NCBI GenBank assembly: GCA_018524725.1
Contig: JAEUWP010000097.1
Location: 62,001-126,000 of the forward strand
Direction of reading: 5' to 3'
Length of the DNA: 64,000 bases
Source: Podaxis mareebaensis
Lineage: Eukaryota; Basidiomycota; Agaricomycetes; Agaricales; Agaricaceae
In this document: piece by piece, positions 10,424-20,582 of the stretch
How positions within the stretch are numbered: the first letter of the stretch is position 1
Layout: each line of letters opens with the position of its first letter
The notes under the pieces: model-generated
Database searches by the model: none
Seen by the model: only the letters and a program-made list of their open reading frames with translations
Told to the model about the DNA's origin: nothing
Made by a program: the position numbers and the translations under genes

Positions 10424-12758
10424 ATGTGGTTGCTGGCTTTGACTGCCATTGCTATTATATACGCGCTCAGGAGGACGATAGCCTTTCGGCAGGCTGCTAG
10501 AAGCGTCGGGTGTGTCACATCTCTTCTTTTAGACCTCATAGTGCTTACGAAGAATCGGAAACAAAGCAACTTGCCGGGTTATCGAACACTAATAAGTTCG
10601 AATACTGCGCTTGGCCACCTCATTCCGAAGATCGGGATTCCTGGCTTCATCCAGGGCAGAAATTATGCGTTCAATGACAAGTACAGCTGTCAGTTCGACC
10701 AACTCATCACACAAGCACGACCATTGACCTTCCCACTCTCAGTGTATGCTTGGGCTGGTTGTGACATCGTATCCCATGTAGCCGTATTCCCATGCAAGGC
10801 AGACATCGTGATTGCGGACGCTGCGGCAATAAAGGTATGTTTTGTGTACAGCCTGGGCCTCTGTCTTGTTGACACTCTATTCAGGAAGTGGGGGCCTCCC
10901 GTGCGAGGTTTCCCAAGCCTGTTGAAGTTTATGGGTCATTGTCGTTCTTTGGCTATAATATCGTGGCTTCTGAGGGCGAAGCTTGGAAGAAGTACCGCAA
11001 GATTTCCGCACCTGCCTTCTCCGACGTATGTGATCGACTCCTATTGTCACTCCCTTCAGTATTGAGCTGATCATTTCTCACAGAGGAATAACAAACTTGT
11101 CTGGGATGAAACCGTGGCCATCATGAATGACCTGTTTGACAACGTATGGAATGACAAGCAAGCTATCACGGTGGATCATTGTCTGGATCTCACACTTCCT
11201 GTACGCACACCGTTCCCGCTCCTGGTGTGGAACACGAAATATTCATCCTTCTTTTTCTGTAGATCACATTCTTCGTTATTGGAATAGCCGGCTTTGGTCG
11301 CAGAATGACCTGGAAAGAAGATTCCGTTGTCCCCAAAGGGCACAAGATGACGTTTAAACAATCGCTATACACTGTTACGACGTATATGATCCCTAGGCTC
11401 TTACTTCCAGACTGGGTCATGCCGCTTACTAAGAAGACGAGGGAGATTGCTACGGGTTTTGAAGAGCTCAAGGTGAGCCTTGATCGACTCTTTGTAAGAG
11501 GGACCGCTGAGGGATGTGGTAAACAGTCTTATATGGTGGAAATGATCGAAAACAGGATTAGATCGGAAAAAGTGGAAAGAGATGATTTGTTCAGTAACCT
11601 GTTGGATGCCAACGATGATGAAACCACAGGGTTGACTACCGACGAATTGATTGGTGTGTTCATTTGCACGGATCTTTCAGCTTAGAAAGGCCAACGTCAC
11701 GTCCAGGCAATATCTTTATCTTCTTCCTTGCTGGCCATGAGGTATATTCTACCCCACCATTCTTGCTCATGCGCTGAATTTCTCCTCAAAACAGACAACG
11801 GCGCACACGCTCTGTTTCACACTAGGTCTCTTGGCTCTTTACCCGGATGAACAAGAGAAGTTGTATCAGCACACCAAATCTGTTCTTCCCAATGCTTTCG
11901 CACCGGTTCGTCTTATTCTTATAGCTAGCATTTTCCTGCACCCCTCAATTCCCATCACAGAAATATGAAGAAATGCCGCTGTTGACTAGGACTATGGCGT
12001 ACGCTTCCTCCCCCTGAATAAGTAAATCAACCACTGACTTGTGTTATAGTGTATTCTATGAAACTTTGCGGATGTTCCCATCTGTGCGTATTGCCACTTC
12101 CCCTAGGAAAAGACTTGACGGGTGTGATATCACCACAGGTCACTCTGATACCCAAGCGGAGCGCTGAGGACACAACGCTCACCACCACAAATTCCCAAAA
12201 CGAAACGGTTGTTGTGCCGATACCAAAAGACATTGGTATCCTCATCGATGTTCCTGGCCTGCACCACAATCGTACGTTGTTATGACACACTTTGATGTCC
12301 CCTGTGTACAGAAATCCAATTGTAACGCGTTTTACAGCGAAATACTGGGAAGACCCGGAGACCTTCAAACCCGATAGGTTCTTGAGACCCGACTGGAACC
12401 GAGATGCTTTCATACCTTTCAGCGTCGGCGCTAGGGCTTGTTTAGGGAGGAGGTACGTACATAAAACCCTTCACTCAATTCAGACTGTTCCTCTAACCTC
12501 GCCCACCCGACTAGGTTTGCCGAAATGGAAGCTGTAGCGGCTCTCACGATGCTCATATCACGGTACAAGATCACCGTGAAGGAGGAGCCACAGTTTGCAA
12601 ATGAGACGTTCCAGCAGAGGAAAGATAGAATTCTGAAGACGATTCCTTTGTTAAGCTTGACGTGCGTTCCGAACCCACATTGATTTCTCGTTTATAACAG
12701 GTGCTGACCAGCTTTCTGCAGGCCAGTAAGGGTCCCGTTGGTATTCACTCGCAGGTGA
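10424..12758 (+). CDS. cytochrome P450 monooxygenase, copy 1
   Basis: A many-exon gene starting MWLLALTAIAIIYAL, an N-terminal membrane anchor, followed by a Pro/Gly hinge (GNLPGYRT). Conserved P450 parts appear in order: [14 protein letters not shown] (C helix), FFLAGHETTAHT (I helix, AGxET), FYETLRMFP (K helix, ExxR), [18 protein letters not shown] (PERF-like), and the heme-binding loop [15 protein letters not shown] with the axial Cys. The last exon ends [12 protein letters not shown]. All these pieces join in frame across short GT-AG introns, so the gene appears functional. It is an ER-anchored class II monooxygenase needing an NADPH-P450 reductase encoded elsewhere. The substrate cannot be inferred. 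Copy 2 lies about 1 kb downstream in the same direction, with the same exon layout and similar flanks. Confidence 0.92.
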
Positions 12759-13721
12759 TAAGTAGAATATACCGGTTTCGCGACTGTCTACCTCTATCTG
12801 CCCAAGCTTGTTTATGGGCGTTCTCCGGTAACATTCTCAATACACTCTTGCCTTGTCTTAAGTGCTTCGCGAGTCTTTGCGCGCCCGTTTAAGCGATCTT
12901 GATCACACATGAGCAGCAAAACATTGATCACGTCAATTCCAGAAACAATTAGGGGGACTCTTTCTTGTCTTTCGGCCAAACAATCCAACGCGTTCCCATC
13001 GAAGAAATGACGCGATTTGTCGATGAGCCCCAATTTACTCGTTATCAGCGCGACATATATGTAACATGGCTCCATAGGCGGGGGGGTGGACTTTGGATTT
13101 AATTGCGTTACAGGATGCGCCTGGTGTGTTGGCTACGAGATTTTGATGATAAGGGGAAGAGACCAACGCCGACTATATTTCATGACATCATGTTGTTCAT
13201 GTCATAGCTCGGGTTTTTCTCCCCGTCTATCTCCTTACGAAATGCGAGGAGTCTATCTTGAGAATAAACTTCCTATGTATGTAATCTGAAAGCTCCGGGG
13301 TGGTGCAAGTCGGTGACAAGGCGGTAGGGCTTGACGCTTATGGCTTGCTATTGCAGTAAAAGATCCTGAGCATCGGTATATTTGGACTAGTCGTGGATGT
13401 GGACGTCGAACGAGAAGGGATCATAGTAGGAGCATTCGAAGTAGCAAGGGACACCCGGCGCACTAGCTGGTCAACAAGCCTGTCTAAACAATGTGAACAT
13501 CATTACTCAAGTACTGCCCTCGTTCGCATGTTGAACTGAGGTTGAAACGCTGATCTAACCCCTAACCCCTCTGTCTAACTTTCTAGACCACCTGTCGCTC
13601 GAACGTTCGATCTTGGAGTGTTGCGAGGCAAGATTCGCACCGCCTTGATGACCTTATTAATAGCCATGGTACCCATAGGTGCATGCATAGGTCTCACTAC
13701 GTCGATCAACTTGTGTTAAAG
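12759..13721. other. spacer between the P450 copies
   Basis: No gene seen. The first about 200 bp resemble the bases after copy 2 (16052-16250), and the last about 130 bp resemble those before copy 1. The duplicated unit therefore reached beyond the coding part on both sides. Confidence 0.55.
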
Positions 13722-16051
13722 ATGTGGTTGTTGGTTTTGACCGCCCTTGCCGTTGTCTTTGCGCTCAAGAGGGCGGTAGCCTTTTGGCAGGCTGCTAGAA
13801 GGCTTGGGTGCGTAACGGTTCCTACTCCTGGACTAGGTGCTCACGGAAGAATGGGGAACACAGCAACTTGCCGGGTTACCGAACGCTCTTGAATGCACAA
13901 ACTGCGCTTGGCTTCTTCATTCCTAGGCCTTGGTTTCCTGGCTTGACCCAGGGTAAAAATTATGCTTTCAACGACAAACACACTGGTAAGTTTAAGCCGT
14001 TCTTCACACGCCCATGAAGCTCGAACATCCCCTTCTCAGTGTATGCTTGGGCTGGTTGTGACATCGTCGTCAATGTCTCCGCATTTCCGTGTAGGGCGAC
14101 TATCGTGATGGCGGATGCTGCTGCGATCAAGGTGTGTTTCATCTACAGCCTAGGCTCTGCCTTACTGAGAGTTTGTCTCCAGGAAGTCACGTCCTCCCGT
14201 GCGAGGTTCCCCAAGCCCGTTGATGCCTATAGATCTTTGTCGTTCTTTGGATATAATGTTGTTGCCTCTGAGGGCGAGGATTGGAAGAAGTACCGCAAGA
14301 TTTCCGCGCCTGCCTTCTCCGACGTATGTGATCCTTACCAATGCAACTCCCTTCAGCATCGAGTTGATGGTTCTCGCAGAAGAACAACAGGCTCGTCTGG
14401 AATGAAACAGCGGCTATCATGAATGACCTATTCGACAATGTTTGGGGCGACAAAGAGGTTGTCACGGTGGATCATTGTCTGGATCTTACACTTTCCGTAC
14501 GTCCGCCTTCCCGTCCCTTGCTGTGCAACGCAGAGATTCATTCTTTTTCTACAGATCGCGTTCTTCGTCATTGGCGTAGCTGGCTTTGGTCGCAGGATGA
14601 CCTGGAAAGAAGATTTGATTGTCCCCAAGGGGCACAAGATGACATTCAAGCAATCGTTATACATCGTTGCGACGTATATGATCCCTAAGCTTCTGCTTCC
14701 AGACTGGGTCATGCCGCTTACTAAGAAAACGAGGGAAATTGCCGCAGGTTTTGAAGAGTTCAAGGTGAGCTCTTGTCCAGTCTTTGGAAGAAGTGCTGCT
14801 GAGGATGAAGTTAACAGTCTTATATGGTCGAAATGGTCGAAAACAGAATAAAATCGGAGAAAGTGGAAAGAGATGATTTGTTTAATAACCTTTTGAACGC
14901 CAACGACGATGAAACTGGGGGGTTGACTACAGATGAGTTGATTGGTACGCTCCTTATGCTCGAAGTTTTGCATTAGAGAAGCCAATACCCCATCTAGGCA
15001 ATATCTTCATCTTCTTCCTTGCTGGCCACGAGGTATGTTCTACCTCACACTTTCTCGCTCCTACCCTGACTTTTCCTTGCACACAGACAACAGCACACAC
15101 GCTCTGCTTCACGCTGGCCCTCTTGGCCCTTTACTCGGACGAACAGGAGAAATTGTATCAACACACCAAATCCGTTCTTTCCAACCCCCTTGCACCGGTT
15201 CGTCTTATTCACGCAACTAGCATTGCTACGTTCACTTCACGCCTATCTCACAGACATATGAAGAGATGCCGCTGTTGACCAGGACCATGGCGTACGTTTT
15301 CTCTTCCCGAACGAGTAAATAAATGCTGACTTCTTTTACATAGTGTATTCTATGAAACTTTGCGGATGTTCCCATCTGTACGTATAGCCATTTCTGCTTG
15401 GGAAAGATTAGACAAACGTAATCCCGATCTAGGTCACTATAATCCCCAAGCGGAGCGCCGAGGATACAACGCTTAGCACCACAAACGCCCAAAACGAAAC
15501 CGTCGTCGTGCCAGTACCGAAAGGCACTGGCATCGCCATCAATGTTCCTGGCCTGCACTACAATCGTACGTCGTCATTGTGTATCTTGTGGCTTGCTGCA
15601 GAAACCTCACTATAACGGTCTTATAGCAAAATATTGGGAGGACCCGGAGACCTTCAACCCGGATAGGTTCTTGAAACCAGACTGGAACAAGGACGCCTTC
15701 GTACCTTTCAGCGTTGGTGCTAGAGCCTGTCTGGGACGGAGGTACGTGCCTCAACGCCTTTCTTCAATTCATCCTTTTCCTCTGACAATCTTGTCCGCCT
15801 GATTAGGTTTTCTGAGATGGAAGCTGTGGCGGCCCTTACGATGCTCATATCCCGGTACAAGATCACTGTGAAGGAGGAGCCACAGTTTGCACATGAGACA
15901 TTTGAACAAAAGAAAGAAAGAATATTGAGGACGATCCCCTTGTTAACCTTGACGTACGTCGAGATTTCACACTGTTCCCATTCCTTTCTCGTGTTGATTG
16001 GCTTTCCCAAGGCCTGTAAGGGTTCCGTTGGTGTTTACTCGCAGGCGATGA
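13722..16051 (+). CDS. cytochrome P450 monooxygenase, copy 2
   Basis: Paralogue of the gene at 10424-12758 with the same exon structure. It starts [21 protein letters not shown]. It carries [53 protein letters not shown] and [17 protein letters not shown], so every catalytic motif is intact. The protein ends [13 protein letters not shown]. Long blocks are identical to copy 1 (for example [13 protein letters not shown] and KVERDDLF). Differences are concentrated early in the protein ([15 protein letters not shown] against KIGIPGFIQGRNYAF), a region that in P450s helps form the substrate channel. Inference: a tandem duplicate that is retained and may be shifting substrate range. Confidence 0.92.
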
Positions 16052-16578
16052 AGTGGAATATGCCGACTCTCTACTTCGATATCTGTTCCAGGCTGGTTCT
16101 CTGGTAATATTTGGAATACACGTCTGCTTTGTCCCAAGCGTTTCTGCGAGTCTTTACACATGATCGACTTCAGCAGCCCTAATCGGCCCTGATTACCATG
16201 TGAGCAGCAAACTTCGGATCGCGGGTTATCTCCAGACACCATTCACGTTCCCGGCAATTATGCTACGCCGGTGTAGCGGTTTCATGCGTCCTACGCAGCA
16301 CCTCGCGGCGCTTGCTGAATAACTTGTACTCCTAGGGTGTGCCTTGTGTAAGCCGCAACAACCCTAGCGGAGAAGCGGCAATCGGATTACGGCGGTGATG
16401 TTGCTTCCAACTCTCAGGCTGGTCAAGTCAGGCGAAACTGTGTTTTCCACTTCCTGGCTTGTTTTGACGGGCACCGCTGGCGGCGCTCACCAGCTCGGAA
16501 CAGGGCTCCAAAACAAACGGGAGGAACAAGCTCCAACTTAAGCAAAATATGACATGATATGGTGAGCGCTCAATGTCA
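16052..16578. other. P450 3' flank and intergenic region
   Basis: The first about 200 bp match the downstream flank of the first P450 copy. The rest shows no gene. Confidence 0.5.
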
Positions 16579-16586
16579 TATAAATA
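16579..16586 (+). promoter_or_regulatory. TATA box of the FMN split-barrel gene
   Basis: TATAAATA on the coding strand, about 117 bp upstream of the ATG at 16703. Confidence 0.45.
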
Positions 16587-16620
16587 CCTCTTCCATTTCA
16601 GAAATGCATGCCTTTCATTT

Positions 16621-16647
16621 CCCTTCCCTTCCCTTCCCTTCCCTTCC
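16621..16647 (+). repeat. (CCCTT)5 pyrimidine microsatellite
   Basis: Five perfect CCCTT units lie between the TATA box and the start codon at 16703. Pyrimidine-rich tracts near the transcription start are common in fungal promoters. Confidence 0.85.
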
Positions 16648-16702
16648 GCCCTTCAATCCGCTTCTGGACCTTTAACCGTTGATTCCTCGTAACTAACTAA
16701 CG

Positions 16703-17768
16703 ATGGGTAAACTTCACCCAACTCTCCCGGCATACACGATCCCATGGCTCAAATCACAACGCATGTTCTGGGTCGCCACCGCCCCCCTCTCATCTTCCGG
16801 GCACGTCAACGTTTCGCCGAAATGTACAGAGGGGACTTTTCATATTGTCCATGAGGGACGGGTGTGGTATGAGGATTTGACTGGGTCCGGTATCTCTGTT
16901 ACTGCTTGAACGTATAACCCAGAGCTGATGGGAGGGTGGGGTCGCAGGTGTGGAGACTATTGCCCATCTGAGGGAACCCGGGAATGGGAGGATATCCGTC
17001 CTGTTTCATGCGTTTGAGGGACCACCGCAGATTGTTAGAATTTATGGGAAAGGTGTGTCCGCTTTTCCACTTTACTTCATTCCGTGATCTGACCGATGAT
17101 TGACAGGGACGGTATATGAATACGGAACACCTGAATACGATACCCTTCTCTCCAGTGTCCAAGACACTGCGCCCCGACGGGATGAAGTCATCCGTCGACC
17201 AGGTTCACGAGCTGTCATTATAGTAGATATACTCCAAGTCATGACCGTACGTCCACTCCCAACTTCCCCCCACTCACTCACTCACGCTAAACCGCGAATC
17301 ACGAACTTACAGACATGCGGGTTCTCCGTACCCCTATACGAATTCAAATCATACCGCACAAAACTACACGACTGGGCAGACCGACTCGAAGCTCACGATT
17401 CCCGAGCCGCGTCCGATTCCGAGCCACCTCAAACGCAACTCACACACTTCAAAACCGAAGGAGACTCCGAAGCCGTAGCACCGCCAACAATAAACAAGGA
17501 CGGAATGAAATCATGGTGGTCCACCCGAAATTCAAAGTCCATCGACGGGTTACCAGGTCTGAAAGCCGCGTTTGATGTTCGAGGTGCGTTGGTGTCTACG
17601 AGGACGTACCCTGGCTGCGACCAGGTGCAGTCGGATTGGCGTTCCAGTTCAGGATCGGTTGTACGGTCTCAATGGTGGGATGGTAAGAATGCTTTTGTAG
17701 TCGGTGTTGGACTCGGTATCGGTATCGGCGTGACACTAGCGAGTCTGTCATTCCACTTTCACCGTTGA
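16703..17768 (+). CDS. pyridoxamine-5'-phosphate-oxidase-like FMN split-barrel protein with C-terminal membrane anchor
   Basis: Three or four exons. It opens MGKLHPTLPAYTIPWLKSQR, followed by FWVATAPLSSSGHVNVSPK and, after an intron at about 16890, GVETIAHLREPGNGRISVLF and PPQIVRIYGKGTVYEYG. These are the strands and the Gly-rich turns of the FMN-binding split barrel (PPOX-type family, Pfam Putative_PNPOx). A conserved IDI-like strand (AVIIVDILQVMT) precedes another intron, then TCGFSVPLYEF. The tail is a long polar region ending in a single hydrophobic segment (FVVGVGLGIGIGVTLASLSF) about five residues from the C-terminus, so the protein is probably tail-anchored. Related fungal proteins are annotated only by fold. 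The substrate is unknown. It is convergent with the zinc-finger gene downstream. Confidence 0.8.
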
Positions 17769-18367
17769 TAAACTGGCATAAATCAGGAAACTTGTATTAA
17801 TTCCACAAAAAGGAAGAAATCTTGGAAAAACCAGTGCATATATAACAAAACGCAGTTGGAGGGAAACACGATTGATCAAGAACATAGGAAAAAAACATAC
17901 AGAAAGACGGGAGGAGAGTGGATCATAACTCTGTTTACACATTCCCAAAACACAAACTTGTACAGATAAATGAACGATGAAACACAGACAGGGAAAGAAA
18001 ACGTGATATGTGTACTGATACTGATACTGTATACCTATATACCATCGAGGAACAGTCGGGAAGGAGGAAAAGGAGCGAAAGAATGAGTTGTCCATAGGCC
18101 GCGGACCTTGTATTGCATAATATGCTGAAACATGAAAAAAACCAGAATGGGTGGATTGGGGAGGTTGGTTGTGTCGTCCGTTGAGGGACGACTCCTCCAA
18201 GCTCGAGATGAGGGAGAACAGAGAAAGACTAGTACAAATATGTAAGAAGTGAAACAAGGATGAGAGGAAGAAAAGGCAGATATAATACACACAACAACAA
18301 AGAAACATAAGGAAAAGATAGCAACTTTGTCCGTGATTCAAAGAACGAGGAAAACCAACCTCGCCAA
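17769..18367. other. convergent intergenic region
   Basis: AT-rich 3' flanks of two convergent genes. The minus-strand hydrophobic frame at 17748-18404 has no coding character I can support. Confidence 0.4.
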
Positions 18368-20373
18368 TCAATCCATATCCATCTCCATTTCCATGCCATC
18401 CCACTCCTCCTTCTCTCCCTTGACACCAACCTTCCTCTCTGCCTTCTCATACTCATCCTCCTCCCTCAAACTCCATCCCGTCCCAACCATATCGTCATCC
18501 TCCTTCTTCCACGCCTTCTGCTGAGTCCTATGATGACTATACCCCGCATACCCATACCCGGGAACCCTCCCACGTCCATACCTCCTCCCAAACCCAAACT
18601 CCTCCCCATCCACACTCTCACTCTCATCATTCTCATTCGAATTGTCAAGGTCATCGTCCGAAGCCGAGCCAGACCTCGACCTAGAAGAGCCCGATATAGA
18701 CCGGACAGACGATCTCGGCAGAGACCAACCACCTGTACCAGACGCAGATCCGGTAACCACACTCTCGCTTACACTGATACCGACTGAAGACCAAGATTGT
18801 GAAACGCCAGAGGTGGTAGTGGTTGCAGGATTCGTAATTGGTACCGACATCGGCTGCGCATTTCCATTACTGTGGCCATTAGTGTACGAGCCGGAATGAG
18901 AATTAGTCGTAGTGGTAGTGCCGTTGGTGAATGGACTAGAACTAGTAGGAACGCCGAGAAGTCCAGGACGGAGCTGTGTGACACTACCAGTGGTAGTAGC
19001 ACCAACGGGGATAGGATAGTCGTGCATCCGTGGACCAGTGGATCCGGCCCTGGTATATCCCGTATTGGCAGGCACAGAGCTCGAAACAGCAGTTGACCCT
19101 GCTCCAGTGACAGAAGTAGAGGTAGAAGTGGATCTCTTGGATTCGGATGTGGACATCAGGGTGCTCGGGTCAGGAGGTGGTAAGGATCCACCGGAGAGAA
19201 AAGAAGGCCATAGCGAGCGATCTTCAGGAAGTGACGAGGACGTAGGAGACAAATGGGAAAGAATCGCTGCGGCTTCGAGTAACTGGACCTGTTGGTGTTT
19301 ACTTAGGACGAATTTGGATGCTTCGCGCCAGTGAGGGGTGTGTTCCCAGCGGTGTTTGATTAGGCAGGAAGGGTGGCGGTAGATCTGAATCAGCACCGAA
19401 ATGGGGTGTTATAATAAATTTGATAAATGAAATTAACTCGGGGATTTTAAGTTTTGGAATGGAGCGAGAAAACGGACCTTGGAACAGCTTTCACATTTGT
19501 GCTCGACACCGCGTTTCTTGCCGGATCCGTTGCCGATGGGAATAGGCTTTGCGTTTGCGTTGGATGTCTCGGTGGGAGTGGAAGAGGCATGGGGAATGTT
19601 GCTGCCGTCGTTGAGCGGTACAGCCTGTGCCTGTGCCTGTGCGCCGGGATTGAGGGCCTTGGAGGCGCCAGTGAGGGACGTAGACACTGGCTGTTGCTGT
19701 TGTTGCTGCTGGGCATTTGATGGCGGAGAGGTTGACAAGGACAATGATGCTAATGAGAGCGCCGGAGGACTGGCATGGAGCATGGCAGGACTGAGGAAGA
19801 CATCAGGGCGTCAGTACGGCGCAGTCGGAATGATAAACGGAATAGGCCAAATATGAAGAGTGTGAAGTGTGAGAGTGTGGAAATGGAAAAAGATATCAAA
19901 GTGAGCGATCAAGAAATGGGAAGCCTACGGCGTTTATGGCTTCCCACCGCCAGATTTGGGAGAATCGGGTCGGGAGATGGATTGCGGCTTGGAGCGCAGT
20001 AGACAAGCAATGGAAATTTACGGAAAGCTGGGCAATGGGGGGAGACGACGTGGAAGGAGGGGACTTACGAAGGTCGAGAGGCGGCTTCGCGAGCGTCGCT
20101 AAGTCTTCTCCTGGCCTTGCCTGTGGAGGCGAGTCTGCGGTGGGTCTTGTGCGTGCTGTGTGTGCTGTGTGTGCTGCCAATGCTGGAGCTGACCTGGAGC
20201 GGGGGAGCATTGGAAAGGCTGGGCGAGAGGGAGTCTGGGAGCGAGGGAGGGCGAGGGTCCGAGTTGTTGCTGTGAATGGGAATGGGTGCAGCGCTGGCGG
20301 CAGCGATGGAGAGGGAGAGGAGACTTGTTGCAGCGTCTGAGTGAGAGCCCATGTTGTCTGTCGGAAGGTCCAT
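18368..20373 (-). CDS. C2H2 zinc-finger protein with low-complexity flanks
   Basis: Three exons on the minus strand: 20373-20069, about 19789-19468, and about 19387-18368. The N-terminal part (MDLPTDNMGSHSDAATSLLS) and the middle are Ser/Pro/Gln-rich. A single C2H2 finger is split by the second intron: HKCESCSK joined to IYRHPSCLIKHRWEH, giving C-x2-C-x12-H-x3-H. It is followed by the well-ordered block TPHWREASKFVLSKHQQVQLLEA and then AILSHLSP plus SLPEDRSLWPSFLSGG. The C-terminus is Ser/Thr-rich, then acidic (DDDLDNSNENDESES), and ends EEWDGMEMEMDMD. One finger plus an extended conserved helix suggests a DNA-binding or regulatory nuclear protein. The 5' end faces the GT90 gene at 20583, leaving a 209-bp divergent promoter. 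Confidence 0.8.
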
Positions 20374-20582
20374 GGGTATGTTGAGGAGGAAACAGAGTTC
20401 ATGGTGGAAAGAATTATTCTATTTATTATTATTTCCTTATATGGCATCCTCACTATCGTGGCTTGACTAAACTCTGTCTCACCAACTTGCCATCTCTTGT
20501 CTGTACGTACACCCCCATTTTTAATTCAAACAAATGATTTCTCAAACAGCGCCCCCTCCCCTTCTCTCCTCCTGACCGGTCC

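Noticed and set aside
13553..13585. Telomere-like CTAACCCC repeats
   Set aside because: Only two imperfect units inside ordinary sequence; not enough for an interstitial telomere.
17748..18404. 218-codon hydrophobic frame on the minus strand
   Set aside because: Lies in the AT-rich 3' flank of two convergent genes, with Phe/Ser/Leu bias expected from pyrimidine-rich DNA.
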